The notes: generated by a model not told the origin, from the sequence alone. A stretch of DNA of 64,000 nt from Mycobacterium sp. IDR2000157661 (GCF_022317005.1 NZ_CP081006.1:2852001-2916000), one strand, 5' to 3'; shown: positions 1 to 8,701, numbered from the stretch's first letter. Program-made: numbers and translations.

Positions 1-702
1 CCGGAGTCATACGTGCACCGCATCGGGCGCACCGGGCGCGCCGGCCGGTCCGGTACCGCGCTGTTGTTCGTGACCCCGCGCGAACGGCATCTGCTCAGCT
101 CGATCGAACGGGTGACGCGCCAGAAGCTGGTCGAGTCGGAACTGCCGACGGTCGAGGATGTCAACGAGAAGCGGGTGGCCAAGTTCCGCGACTCCATTAC
201 CGCGGCGCTGGCCTCGCCCAAGATCGACCTGTTCCGCACGCTGATCGAGGGTTACGAACGCGACCACGACGTGCCGATGGCCGACATCGCCGCGGCCCTG
301 GCGCTGCAGAGCCGCGACGGCGAGGAGTTCCTGATGACGGAACCCCCGCCGGAGAAGCGCCGGGAGCGACGGGAGAAGGAGGGGCGGGACAGCGAGAACC
401 GCCCCCCGCGCAAGCCGCGGGAACGGCGCGCTGACCTCGCGACCTACCGCATCGCGGTGGGCAAGCGGCACAAGGTCGCTCCCGGGGCCATCGTCGGTGC
501 GATCGCCAACGAGGGCGGCCTGCACCGCAGCGACTTCGGCCACATCGCGATCAAGCTGGACTACTCCCTGGTCGAGCTGCCTGCCAAGCTCCCCAAGAAG
601 ACGCTGAAAGCCCTCGAGCACACCAGGATTCAGGGTCAGCTCATCAACCTCGAACCCGACCGCGGGCCCAAGCCGCATCGGGGGAAGTACAAGCCGAAGT
701 GA
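1..702 (+). CDS. deaD: ATP-dependent RNA helicase DeaD/CsdA family, C-terminal part (5' truncated by window)
   Basis: The reading frame is open from base 1 and begins inside helicase motif VI (HRIGRTGRAGR at bases 16-48), so the N-terminal DEAD core lies outside the window. After the rest of the RecA-2 domain comes a charged linker rich in Arg, Lys and Glu (about bases 340-435). It is followed by a DbpA/CsdA-type RNA-binding domain (RIAVGKRHKVAPGAIVGAIA and onward) and a basic tail. DeaD-type helicases unwind structured RNA during ribosome assembly, cold adaptation and mRNA decay. The stop codon overlaps the start of the next gene (GTGA). Family assignment is firm. The GTG at base 13 is internal and not a real start. 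Confidence 0.93.
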   Translation, partial: PESYVHRIGRTGRAGRSGTALLFVTPRERHLLSSIERVTRQKLVESELPTVEDVNEKRVAKFRDSITAALASPKIDLFRTLIEGYERDHDVPMADIAAALALQSRDGEEFLMTEPPPEKRRERREKEGRDSENRPPRKPRERRADLATYRIAVGKRHKVAPGAIVGAIANEGGLHRSDFGHIAIKLDYSLVELPAKLPKKTLKALEHTRIQGQLINLEPDRGPKPHRGKYKPK

Positions 703-1919
703 CGGTGTCGGACCGGTCCAGGGATGTGGACACCGGCGGCGGGCTCGAGTCGGTCACCCCGGGCCGGGTCGCCTCGCTCACCGGCATCAGGGCGGTCGCG
801 GCGCTGCTGGTCGTGCTCACCCACGCCGCCTACACCACCGGTAAGTACCCGCAGGGTTACCTGGGCCTGGTCTACTCCCGCGCGGAGATCGGAGTGCCGA
901 TCTTCTTCGTGCTCAGCGGATACCTGTTGTTCGCGCCGTGGGTGAAGGCTTCCGCGGCGAGCCGCGAATCGGGTCCCGCGGCGAGCCGCGAATCGGGTCC
1001 CGCGGCGGGTCCACCGCCCCCGTCGGTGCGCCGGTACGCCTGGCACCGGGTGCGTCGCATCATGCCCGCCTACGCGGTGACCGTCGTGGCCGCCTATCTC
1101 GTCTACCACTTCCGCACCGCGGGCCCGAATCCCGGCCACACCTGGGAGGGGCTGATCCGCAACCTGACGCTGACGCAGATCTACACCGACGACTACCTGT
1201 ATTCGTTCCTGCACCAAGGCCTTACCCAGACGTGGAGCCTCGCGGTCGAGGTGGCGTTCTATGCGGTGCTGCCGGCGCTGGCGTATGTGCTGCTGGTGGT
1301 GCTGTGCCGACGGCGGTGGCGGCCCGGTTTCCTGATGGCCGCGCTGACCGGGCTGGCGGCCGTCACTCCGGCCTGGCTGATCCTGGTGCACACCACCGAC
1401 TTCCTGCCCGACGGGGCGAGGCTGTGGCTGCCGTCGTATCTGGCGTGGTTCGTCGGCGGGATGATGCTGGCTGCCCTGCAGCCGCTGGGCGTGCGGGCCT
1501 ACGCACTGGCGTGTGTCCCACTGGCGGTGGTGTGCTACTTCATCGCCTCGACGCCGATCGGCGGTGAGCCCACCACCTCGCCGTCGGAGTTGCGAGATGC
1601 CCTGGTCAAAGCGCTGTTCTACGCCGTGATCGCCACGCTGGTGGTCGCTCCGCTGGCACTGAGAGGTGCCGGGTCGGCGGATGGCAGGCAGCAGGGCCTC
1701 TACTCCCGCGTGCTGGCCAGTCGGCCGATGGTGTTCCTCGGCGAGATCTCCTACGAGATCTTCCTGATCCACCTGATCACCATGGAGTTGGTGATGGTGG
1801 AGATACTGCGCTACCCCATCTACACCGGCTCGATCACGATGCTGTTCCTCGTCACGCTCGTCGTGACGGTGCCCCTGGCGTGGCTGCTGCACCGCTTCAC
1901 CCGCGTGCGGACCGGCTGA
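699..1919 (+). CDS. Acyltransferase 3 family integral membrane protein
   Basis: 406 residues starting at a GTG that overlaps the deaD stop (GTGA), so the two are probably translationally coupled. The N-terminal LTGIRAVAALLVVLTHA segment and the following IFFVLSGYLLF helix are typical of acyltransferase-3 (OafA/NodX-like) enzymes, which move acyl groups onto sugars or lipids at the cytoplasmic membrane. About ten hydrophobic helices follow. In M. tuberculosis Rv1254 occupies this position. A duplicated 8-residue unit (AASRESGP, twice) sits in the loop after the second helix, encoded by a perfect 24-bp tandem repeat. The substrate cannot be told from sequence. Confidence 0.88.
   Translation: MTVSDRSRDVDTGGGLESVTPGRVASLTGIRAVAALLVVLTHAAYTTGKYPQGYLGLVYSRAEIGVPIFFVLSGYLLFAPWVKASAASRESGPAASRESGPAAGPPPPSVRRYAWHRVRRIMPAYAVTVVAAYLVYHFRTAGPNPGHTWEGLIRNLTLTQIYTDDYLYSFLHQGLTQTWSLAVEVAFYAVLPALAYVLLVVLCRRRWRPGFLMAALTGLAAVTPAWLILVHTTDFLPDGARLWLPSYLAWFVGGMMLAALQPLGVRAYALACVPLAVVCYFIASTPIGGEPTTSPSELRDALVKALFYAVIATLVVAPLALRGAGSADGRQQGLYSRVLASRPMVFLGEISYEIFLIHLITMELVMVEILRYPIYTGSITMLFLVTLVVTVPLAWLLHRFTRVRTG
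954..1001 (+). repeat. Two perfect tandem 24-bp units inside the acyltransferase gene
   Basis: Bases 954-977 and 978-1001 are identical, and a third partial unit begins at 1002. The unit is in frame and encodes AASRESGP, so copy number changes would keep the reading frame. It lies in a predicted loop between membrane helices. Confidence 0.9.
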
Positions 1920-1945
1920 CCTGGGACCCACCGCGCCGGGACGAG

Positions 1946-1964
1946 TTAGGTTAACCTAACCGGA
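1946..1964 (+). promoter_or_regulatory. IdeR (DtxR-family) iron box
   Basis: TTAGGTTAACCTAACCGGA matches the 19-bp mycobacterial IdeR consensus (TTAGGTTAGSCTAACCTAA) at 16 of 19 positions. It contains a perfect 16-bp palindrome at 1945-1960. It lies 20 bp before the ATG of the siderophore-interacting protein, where IdeR with Fe2+ would repress. The target gene's function supports the call. Confidence 0.8.
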
Positions 1965-1984
1965 CCAGCGACACGAAGGGCGTC

Positions 1985-2701
1985 ATGTCGGACAAAAAAC
2001 CAACGCGCGGTTTTCAGGGGGCGGTGCTCAAGCTTCTGCGCGCCGGCGACAACGAGTTGACCGTGACCGGTAAGCGCACGATCAGCCCGCACTACACGCG
2101 GCTGAGCTTCACCGCGGGGGGCATGCTGGCCGACCGGCCGCTGCACCCGACGATGTGGATCCGCATGTGGTTCGCCGACGGAGACAAGCTGCATCAACGC
2201 GGTTACACGCTGGTCGACCCCGATCCCACGAACGACACCGTCGACATCGAGTTCGCCCTTCACGACGGAATCGCCTCGGACTGGGCACAGCGCGCGCAGC
2301 CCGGTGACACCATCGAGGTCACCGTGCTCGGCAGCAATTTCGGTCTGCCCGAACCCCCGCCCGCCGGCTACGTGATCGTGGGCGACACCGCCTCGTTGCC
2401 TGCGATCAACTCGCTGCTGTCCGCGATCGGCGAGGCGCCGGCACAGGTCTTTCTGGAGGCCGGCCACGACGACGACAAGCAGTTGCCGGTCGCGCGCAGT
2501 ACCGATGTCACGTGGGTGGATCGCAAGAACGCCGGCGAGGCGCTGGTGGAGGCGGTCAAGACGGCCTCGTTCGACGCCTCCGACCACTTCGGGTGGGTGG
2601 CCTGCGACAACCGCACCACCCGGGCGGTGGCCAAGGTCTTGCGCGAGGACTACAAAATCGGCAAGAAGTCGATCAAGGCGCAGGCTTACTGGGTGGCCTG
2701 A
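1985..2701 (+). CDS. Siderophore-interacting FAD-binding protein (ViuB/SIP family)
   Basis: 238 residues. The first half is a flavodoxin-reductase-like FAD-binding barrel: SPHYTRLSF, then the RGYTLVDPDP segment that matches the R-x-Y-T/S flavin-binding motif of SIP proteins. The second half is the short NAD(P)H/SIP C-terminal domain (YVIVGDTASLPAINSLL). SIP proteins reduce ferric siderophore complexes in the cytoplasm to release iron. The IdeR-type box directly upstream fits iron-repressed expression. The gene converges on the TetR gene; the 15-bp palindrome at 2699-2713 contains the stop codons of both. Which siderophore is served (mycobactin, exochelin or a xenosiderophore) cannot be seen. 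Confidence 0.88.
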   Translation: MSDKKPTRGFQGAVLKLLRAGDNELTVTGKRTISPHYTRLSFTAGGMLADRPLHPTMWIRMWFADGDKLHQRGYTLVDPDPTNDTVDIEFALHDGIASDWAQRAQPGDTIEVTVLGSNFGLPEPPPAGYVIVGDTASLPAINSLLSAIGEAPAQVFLEAGHDDDKQLPVARSTDVTWVDRKNAGEALVEAVKTASFDASDHFGWVACDNRTTRAVAKVLREDYKIGKKSIKAQAYWVA

Positions 2702-2710
2702 CCGGCCCGG

Positions 2711-3292
2711 TCACTGCGCGGATTGCCTGCTGGGCAGCACGATCGGCACCACGAACTCCTCGAGCATCGACCGCTCGTCGTCCTCGTCGTGTCCGGGGAA
2801 CAGCATCAGCGACGTCATGACACGCACCAGCCAGCGCGCCCGGTGCGCGACCGTGTCCGGGTCGTCGCGCCCCAGCGAGATAACGAACGCCTCGGTGAGC
2901 GCCTTGATCACCTCGGACTCCTCGGCCATCTCCGCGCCGATCGGACGCTGCGTCGTGGCGAACCACGAGGCCAGTGCCGGGCTTTCGCGCACGTTGCGCA
3001 GCGAGGCGAGCATTCCCTCGATCAGTCGTTCGCGCGGATCGGTCAACGAGTTGATCTGCTCGGTCATCTCGCGGTAGAGCCGATAGCTCTCCCGGTGCAC
3101 GTAGGCGGTGTAGAGCGCCTCACGGTTCTCGAAGTATCGGTAGAGCGTCGCACGCGAACACCCTGCGGCCGAGGCGATCTCGTGCATCCCGACGGTAGCG
3201 GCCTCCTTTTCGGCGAACAACTCGCCCGCGGCGTCGAGGATCCGATCGGCGGCCACCTCGGTGCGGCGTGCCGCGAGCCAGTCGCCAGCCAT
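2711..3292 (-). CDS. TetR family transcriptional regulator
   Basis: 193 residues. The N-terminal helix-turn-helix (ILDAAGELFAEKEAATVGMHEIASAAGCSRATLYRYFENREALY, about residues 18-61) is a standard TetR DNA-binding domain; the rest is a helical ligand domain. Its ATG overlaps the stop of the upstream P450 gene (TGATG), so the two form an operon, as do Rv1255c-Rv1256c in M. tuberculosis. It probably represses its own operon through the inverted repeat at the P450 start (4501-4528). The ligand is unknown. Confidence 0.9.
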   Translation of the reverse strand: MAGDWLAARRTEVAADRILDAAGELFAEKEAATVGMHEIASAAGCSRATLYRYFENREALYTAYVHRESYRLYREMTEQINSLTDPRERLIEGMLASLRNVRESPALASWFATTQRPIGAEMAEESEVIKALTEAFVISLGRDDPDTVAHRARWLVRVMTSLMLFPGHDEDDERSMLEEFVVPIVLPSRQSAQ

Positions 3293-4521
3293 CAGGCTGT
3301 CACCGTGAACGGCACCGACAGCGGACGACGCACATAGCTACCGGGAGCCCAGACGATTTGGTCCTCATCGACCTGGAAGTCGGGAATCCGGCTCAGCAGC
3401 TCGGTCAGGGCGACCCGGGATTGCATCCGCGCCGCTGCCGCGCCCAGACAGAAGTGTGCGCCATGGCTGAAGGTCAAGATATTGCGCGGCTCCCTCGTGA
3501 CATCGAGTTCGGCTGCGTTGGAGCCGAACTCGCGTTCGTCGCGATTGGCCGATCCGTACAGGAACAAGACTTTGCGGCCCTCGGGAATCGTGGTGTCGCC
3601 GACGGTGGCGTCCCGGGTGGCGGTGCGGGCCAGGCCCTGCACCGGTGACGTCAGGCGGAGTAACTCGTCGACGGCACCGGGTATCAGCGCCGGGTCGTCG
3701 ACCAGCATCCGCCGTTGATCCTGGCGCTGGTGCAGCAATTGCATTGTACCGCCGAGCATCCCGGTGGTTGTGTCGTTGCCGCCGGTGACCATCGTGAAGG
3801 TGAACGCCAGAATCGACAGGAGACCGTTGATGTCGCCGTCAGCGCCGACGCCTGCGGCCACCAGGTGCGAAATGGTGTCGTCCTCCGGTTCGCGGCGACG
3901 CTTCTCGATCAGCTCGGTGAAGTACCCCATCATGGCGCCGATCGCGTCGCCGGCGCTGGTCACTCCGTTGGGTTCGGTACTCGCGGCGACGATCGCGTCG
4001 GTCCAGCCGTCGAATTGGTCGCGATCCGCTTCCGGGACACCCAGGTAATGCGCGACCACCATGGACGGCAAGGGTTTGAACAGCTCCTTGACGATGTCGC
4101 CGCCGCCATTCGATCTGATGCGCTCGATGCGCTCGACGACGTATGCACGGACCTTCGGCTCGACCGCCTCCACCTGCCGCGGCGTGAATCCGCGGGACAC
4201 CAGCTTGCGGAACTCGGTGTGCACCGGCGGATCTTGCATCACGAACGGCGGGTTATCCTGTAAGCCAATGAGTTCCAGCTCGCCGTAGTTGACCGTCAGG
4301 CCCTGCGCCGATGAGAACGTCTCGTGGTCACGCGCGGCGGTCCAGATGTCCGCATGCCGCGACATCACGTAATAGTCGTGGTCCGGCTTGTCCTCGGGCA
4401 CCACGTGATGGACGGGGTCGTGGTCGCGCAGCGCGCGGTACATGTCGAAGGGGTTGGCCCACGTATCGGCGTCGGCCAGCTGGAACCGCACCGGGCTGCT
4501 ATGAGACAGAGTAGCTGTCAT
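3292..4521 (-). CDS. cyp130: Cytochrome P450 (CYP130-like)
   Basis: 409 residues, a usual length for a soluble bacterial P450. The I-helix oxygen-activation motif appears as GGNDTTT, where Asn replaces the usual Ala/Gly-Glu position. The K-helix shows ELLR, and the heme-binding loop is FSHGAHFCLG with Cys as the axial thiolate ligand. The enzyme would hydroxylate a hydrophobic substrate with electrons from a ferredoxin/reductase pair not encoded nearby. Gene order (TetR, P450, FAD oxidase) matches Rv1255c-Rv1257c, which supports the CYP130 assignment. A -10-like TACTGT on the minus strand (4541-4536) precedes the start. Confidence 0.88.
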   Translation of the reverse strand: MTATLSHSSPVRFQLADADTWANPFDMYRALRDHDPVHHVVPEDKPDHDYYVMSRHADIWTAARDHETFSSAQGLTVNYGELELIGLQDNPPFVMQDPPVHTEFRKLVSRGFTPRQVEAVEPKVRAYVVERIERIRSNGGGDIVKELFKPLPSMVVAHYLGVPEADRDQFDGWTDAIVAASTEPNGVTSAGDAIGAMMGYFTELIEKRRREPEDDTISHLVAAGVGADGDINGLLSILAFTFTMVTGGNDTTTGMLGGTMQLLHQRQDQRRMLVDDPALIPGAVDELLRLTSPVQGLARTATRDATVGDTTIPEGRKVLFLYGSANRDEREFGSNAAELDVTREPRNILTFSHGAHFCLGAAAARMQSRVALTELLSRIPDFQVDEDQIVWAPGSYVRRPLSVPFTVTA

Positions 4522-4528
4522 GTCTCAT
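4501..4528. promoter_or_regulatory. Candidate TetR operator overlapping the P450 start
   Basis: A perfect 8-bp inverted repeat, ATGAGACA and TGTCTCAT, with a 12-bp spacer straddles the cyp130 ATG (4521). A nested shorter repeat, GACAG-N5-CTGTC, lies at 4505-4519. The predicted transcription start (about 4528) falls at the edge. Position and symmetry fit autorepression by the TetR protein of this operon, but this is inference. Confidence 0.5.
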
Positions 4529-4589
4529 TGGTACGACAGTATCCGGGACTGTGTCAATACCCATTCCCGCAGCAGCCGGCCAGTTCGGG

Positions 4590-5954
4590 CTAGATCGCCG
4601 CGCCGGGGTTGAGAATGTTGTCCGGATCGAGCGCCGCCTTGATCCGGCGGTTGAGTTCCATCGCCTCGGGTCCGATCTGACCGGCGAGCCAGGGCCGCTT
4701 GAGCCGGCCGACACCGTGCTCACCGGTGATCGTGCCGCCGAGGTTGACCGCAAGATCCATGATCTCCCCGAACGCCCGCTGCGCGCGTTCGGTCATCGCA
4801 GCGTCGGCCGGGTCGTAGACGATCAGCGGGTGGGTGTTGCCGTCGCCGGCATGCGCGATGACCGAGATCAACAGGTTGTGGTTGGCTGCGATCTTCGCGA
4901 CCCCGCCGACCAGGTCAGCCAGCGCGGGCAACGGCACGCCGACGTCCTCGAGCAGCAGCGAGCCCTTCATTTCGACGGCCGGAATGCAGAACCGGCGCGC
5001 GGCCACGAACGCCTCACCCTCCTCGGGGTCCGTCGTCGAAAAAACCTCTTTCGCGCCGTGTTCGGTGAATACGCCGGCCATGAACTCCACGTCGGACTGG
5101 CCCGCGGGCCCCCTCTCATCTGAGGCGGCGACCAGCATCGCGGCGGCGTCGCGGTCCAGGCCCATCTTCAGCTTGTCCTCGACGGCGTTGATGGCCACGG
5201 CGTCCATGAACTCCAACATCGAGGGCCGGATCCTGGCTGTGATGTCGACGACGGCGCGCGCCGCCGACTCGACCGAGTCGAACGTGGCGACCACCGTGCT
5301 CGCAGCGTGTTGCGCAGGCAACAGTTTCAGCGTCACCTCGGTGACGACGCCGAGCGTACCCTCGCTGCCGACGAACAGCTTGGTCAACGGCAGACCCGCA
5401 ACGTCCTTGAGCCGCGGCCCGCCGACCCGCACCGCCGTGCCGTCGGCAAGCACCACCTGCAGCCCGAGGACGTAGTCGGTGGTGACGCCGTACTTCACGC
5501 AGCACAGCCCGCCGGCGTTGGTGGCTACGTTGCCGCCGATGCTGCAGATCTCGAAGGACGACGGATCCGGCGGATACCACAGTCCGAACTCCGCGGCGGC
5601 CTTCTTGACTTCGGCGTTGAGCAGGCCCGGCTGGACGACGGCCGTGCGGGTGACCGGGTCGACGGTGATGTCCCGCATCTTCTCGGTGGTCAGGATGACG
5701 GCGCCGTCGAGCGCCGACGCGCCGCCCGACAGCCCGGTGCCCATGCCGCGCGGCACCACCGCGATCCGATGGGTGCCGGCCCAGCGCAGCACGGCCTGGA
5801 CGTCCTCGGTGGTGCGCGGTCGCACGACGGCCAGCGCCGTTCCCGCGCCGGGGTCGAAGGCCCGGTCGTGCCGATACGACGCCAGGATGTCGGGGTCGGT
5901 GACCACCGCACCGTCGGGCAGTTCGACGACCAGATCGGCCAGGGCGGTGTGCAC
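4590..5954 (-). CDS. FAD-linked oxidase (GlcD/lactate-glycolate dehydrogenase-like)
   Basis: 454 residues from a GTG at 5954 (VHTALADLV). The frame stays open further upstream, but that extension is Arg-rich and overlaps the divergent regulator gene. The N-terminal half is a PCMH-type FAD domain: VVPRGMGTGLSGGASA, then SIGGNVATNAGGLCCVKYG, then VGSEGTLGVVTEVTLKLLP. The C-terminal half is the FAD-oxidase C domain, ending with TGEHGVGRLKR. Such enzymes oxidise D-2-hydroxy acids (glycolate, D-lactate) and pass electrons to a quinone or partner protein. Rv1257c is the positional equivalent. The actual substrate is not evident; no partner iron-sulfur subunit is adjacent. Confidence 0.87.
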   Translation of the reverse strand: MHTALADLVVELPDGAVVTDPDILASYRHDRAFDPGAGTALAVVRPRTTEDVQAVLRWAGTHRIAVVPRGMGTGLSGGASALDGAVILTTEKMRDITVDPVTRTAVVQPGLLNAEVKKAAAEFGLWYPPDPSSFEICSIGGNVATNAGGLCCVKYGVTTDYVLGLQVVLADGTAVRVGGPRLKDVAGLPLTKLFVGSEGTLGVVTEVTLKLLPAQHAASTVVATFDSVESAARAVVDITARIRPSMLEFMDAVAINAVEDKLKMGLDRDAAAMLVAASDERGPAGQSDVEFMAGVFTEHGAKEVFSTTDPEEGEAFVAARRFCIPAVEMKGSLLLEDVGVPLPALADLVGGVAKIAANHNLLISVIAHAGDGNTHPLIVYDPADAAMTERAQRAFGEIMDLAVNLGGTITGEHGVGRLKRPWLAGQIGPEAMELNRRIKAALDPDNILNPGAAI

Positions 5955-6058
5955 AGGGCAATCGTACGAGCACGCGCACCGGTCGAAGCAGCGCCGGCGC
6001 CGACGGCAATACCGGTACGCCTGTATTGAAAAACCACTCGGCGCGAAACCTCCCGGGA

Positions 6059-6064
6059 TATAGT
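6059..6064 (+). promoter_or_regulatory. -10 hexamer, probable leaderless promoter of the LuxR-type regulator
   Basis: TATAGT ends 6 nt before the GTG at 6071, the spacing expected if transcription begins at the start codon. This favours GTG 6071 over the TTG at 6026. Confidence 0.5.
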
Positions 6065-6070
6065 CGCGCC

Positions 6071-8692
6071 GTGATCGGCGGGGATCCGCTGGCAGGACGC
6101 GACGGTGAACTGGCGACCATTCGCCGCGCGCTCGGCGGGGGTGGGAAACAATCCGGCGTGGTGATCGTCGGGGCCGCGGGGGTGGGCAAGACCCGGCTCG
6201 CGCGTGAGGTGCTGGCGCTCGCCGAACGTGCCGGTGAACCGACGAACTGGATCGTGGGCACCGAGTCCGCGCGCTCACTACCGCTGGGCGCCTTCACGGC
6301 CATGCTGGGCGACGCGATCGCCGAACCCATGCCCAATATTCGGCACCTGATCAATTCCTTTGTCGCGCAACAACGTCGCGGCCGTATCCTGATCGGTGTC
6401 GACGACGCGCACCTGCTCGACGGGCTGTCGGCGCACGTCGTGCACCAGCTGGCGCAGAGCCGGGCGACGCGGCTGGTTGTCACGCTGCGCTCCGGGGTGG
6501 ACGAGCCCGATGCGATCACCGCGCTGTGGAAGGACGGGCTGCTTGCCCGCCTCGACCTCGAACCGCTGTCGGCGGACGCGGCCCGCGGCATGATCGCCGA
6601 GACGCTCGGCGGGGCCGTGGAAGCCCGCAGCGCGCGGCGATTCTGGAAGCTGACCGGAGGTAATGCGCTGTTCCTGCGCCAACTCGTCAAGGACCAGATC
6701 GATGCGGGCCACATCCGCCGGCGCGCAGGCGTGTGGGTGTGGGACGGCGACGTCGCGGTGTCCCAGAGCATCAGCGACATGGTCGGCAGGCAACTGCGCA
6801 GGCTCACCCCCGAGGTGGCGCTCGTGGTCGACACGCTCTCTCAGTGCGAACCCCTGGGCGTCGACGTGCTCTGCGATCTGGTGGCGCGGGCCGACCTCGA
6901 GGCCGCCGAGCGGATGCGGCTGGTGACCGTCGAACGCAGCGGCGGGGAGTTGGTGGCCCGGCTGTCCCACCCCCTCTACGGCGAACTACGCCGGGCGAGC
7001 GCAGGCGAGATGTACCTGTGCAAGCTGCGCGGCAGGCTGGCCGAACGGCTCGCCAAGGACCCCGACCCCGACATGCAGGCCACCGTGCGACGCGCACTGC
7101 TCGCACTCGAGTCCGACCTGCCGCCCGACCCGCAGTTGTGCCTGCAGGCCGCGCAGCATGCGATGACCCTGCTCGACCTGGAGCTGGCCGACCGGTTCGC
7201 AACGGCGGCCGCGGAGGCGGGCGCCGGCGACGCGTTGCTGATCCGGGCGCTCAACCTGCTGCTGCTCGGCCGGGGGGCGCAGGCCGAAGAGGTCCTCGGT
7301 GAAATCGCCAGAGACGGCGCCGAAGGATCGCATCAGTGGTCGACGTTGCGGGCGGCCAACCTGCTGTGGATGCTGGGCCGGCTCGACGACGCCGCAACCG
7401 TCCTGGCGGAGTTGGCGCAGCAGCAGGAGACGCCGGCGGAGCAGTACGCCCGCGCAGCTGTGGAGGCCTGCGTCGACGCGGCGTCCGCGCGCTGCGACAC
7501 CGCGGTGCTCAAGGCCAGGGCCGCATTGGATTCCGGGCTGCTGACCGACTTTCACGCGATGATGGCCTCGGTGGCGTTGACCATGGCATTGGGCGCGCTC
7601 GGCAGGGCCGACGACCTCAGCGCCGTCGCCCAGTCCGCACTCGACCGCGCGATGACGTCGTTTCAGGCCTCGCACATGCGGTTCTGGTTCGCCAGCGTGT
7701 ACGCCCGCGCCTGCCGGCTGACCGGGCGCATCGGCGAATGCGGCACGATGGTGCAGCGACTCGCGAACTCGGCACACGAGGTGCCCAGCCTGGCCTACGC
7801 GAACCTCACCTCGCTGATGGGTAACGCGGAGCTGATGCGGGGCAATGTGCACACCGCCGTCACGCTCCTGCACGAGGCGCTGGCCGGTGTCGAACGGCAC
7901 GCTGTCACAACGGGTCTGCGGCCGGCCACCTGCTTCGGGCTGGCCGAGGCACACGCCAAGCTCGGCGAGGGCGAAGCGGCCCGGCAGGCGATCGCCGAAG
8001 CGGAGTCGAGTGTGCCCGCCGACTACCTGTACATGCACACCGCGCTGAGCATCTCCACGGGCTGGGCGATGATCGCCAACGGTTGCGTGGGTGAGGCGAT
8101 CGCCACTGTGCGCGCCGCCGCGAGGCAGGCCCGTGAGCGCAACCAGCCGACCCACGAGCTGGCCTGCCTGCAGGCGGCGGCACAGTGGGGTGACTCCTCG
8201 TCGGCGTCGCGTGCGCGTGAACTGGCCGACCGGTTGACCCTGCCGCTGGCCGAAGCCGTTGCCCGCCATCAGGAATCGCTGTGCACCGACAACGGTGAGG
8301 GGCTGCTCGAAGCGTCCAGCGCGTATCAGCGGATCGGTGACCTGGTCGCGGCCGCCGATGCCGCCGCACAGGCTGCGGTCGCCTTCACCGGCGGTCAGCA
8401 ACGCAAGCGCGGCCTGCGCGCCGCCGCGATCGCCAAGGAGGTCAGCGACGCCTGCGGCGGCTTGTGCACGCCCGCCCTGCGAAGCCCGGCCAGTCGGCCG
8501 CTCACCGGCAGGCAGCGCGAGGTCGTCGAGTTCGTCGTGGCTGGACTGTCGAACCGTGAGATCGCCACCAGGCTGGTGATGTCGGTTCGCAGCGTCGAGG
8601 GCCACATCTACCGGGCGTGCCTGCGAGTCGGCGCGAACTCGCGCGAGGAACTTGCCGACATCGCCAGGCGCGGGCCCGCCGCCGCCAGCTGA
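6071..8692 (+). CDS. Large ATP-binding LuxR-family transcriptional regulator (LAL/MalT-like)
   Basis: 873 residues from GTG 6071. An AAA/STAND-type ATPase domain comes first: Walker A GAAGVGKTR at about residues 39-47, and ILIGVDDAHLL as Walker B. A long helical TPR-like middle follows, with many Ala/Leu repeats. The last 65 residues are a LuxR helix-turn-helix (LTGRQREVVEFVVAGLSNREIA, then SVRSVEGHIYRACLRVG). Such proteins are ATP-dependent switches that bind a small ligand or partner protein. It is divergent from the FAD oxidase and convergent with the efflux pump, so it may control a neighbour, but nothing in the sequence proves this. M. tuberculosis has several such regulators; I do not recall one at this locus. 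Confidence 0.85.
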   Translation: MIGGDPLAGRDGELATIRRALGGGGKQSGVVIVGAAGVGKTRLAREVLALAERAGEPTNWIVGTESARSLPLGAFTAMLGDAIAEPMPNIRHLINSFVAQQRRGRILIGVDDAHLLDGLSAHVVHQLAQSRATRLVVTLRSGVDEPDAITALWKDGLLARLDLEPLSADAARGMIAETLGGAVEARSARRFWKLTGGNALFLRQLVKDQIDAGHIRRRAGVWVWDGDVAVSQSISDMVGRQLRRLTPEVALVVDTLSQCEPLGVDVLCDLVARADLEAAERMRLVTVERSGGELVARLSHPLYGELRRASAGEMYLCKLRGRLAERLAKDPDPDMQATVRRALLALESDLPPDPQLCLQAAQHAMTLLDLELADRFATAAAEAGAGDALLIRALNLLLLGRGAQAEEVLGEIARDGAEGSHQWSTLRAANLLWMLGRLDDAATVLAELAQQQETPAEQYARAAVEACVDAASARCDTAVLKARAALDSGLLTDFHAMMASVALTMALGALGRADDLSAVAQSALDRAMTSFQASHMRFWFASVYARACRLTGRIGECGTMVQRLANSAHEVPSLAYANLTSLMGNAELMRGNVHTAVTLLHEALAGVERHAVTTGLRPATCFGLAEAHAKLGEGEAARQAIAEAESSVPADYLYMHTALSISTGWAMIANGCVGEAIATVRAAARQARERNQPTHELACLQAAAQWGDSSSASRARELADRLTLPLAEAVARHQESLCTDNGEGLLEASSAYQRIGDLVAAADAAAQAAVAFTGGQQRKRGLRAAAIAKEVSDACGGLCTPALRSPASRPLTGRQREVVEFVVAGLSNREIATRLVMSVRSVEGHIYRACLRVGANSREELADIARRGPAAAS

Positions 8693-8701
8693 GATTCCTC
8701 G

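Noticed and set aside
954..1010. Possible CRISPR or minisatellite
   Set aside because: Only two full units with no spacers, in frame inside a coding gene.
636..1931. 431-codon minus-strand frame over the acyltransferase
   Set aside because: Composition is Arg/Gln/His-rich, as expected from the antisense of a GC-rich gene; no motif is visible.
2699..2713. TGACCGG-C-CCGGTCA palindrome between convergent genes as terminator
   Set aside because: The one-base centre leaves a very small loop, and it consists of the two stop codons plus flanks; it may be chance.
5955..6278. N-terminal extension of the FAD-linked oxidase frame
   Set aside because: The extra 108 residues are Arg-rich and overlap the divergent LuxR-type regulator gene; the family starts at the GTG at 5954.
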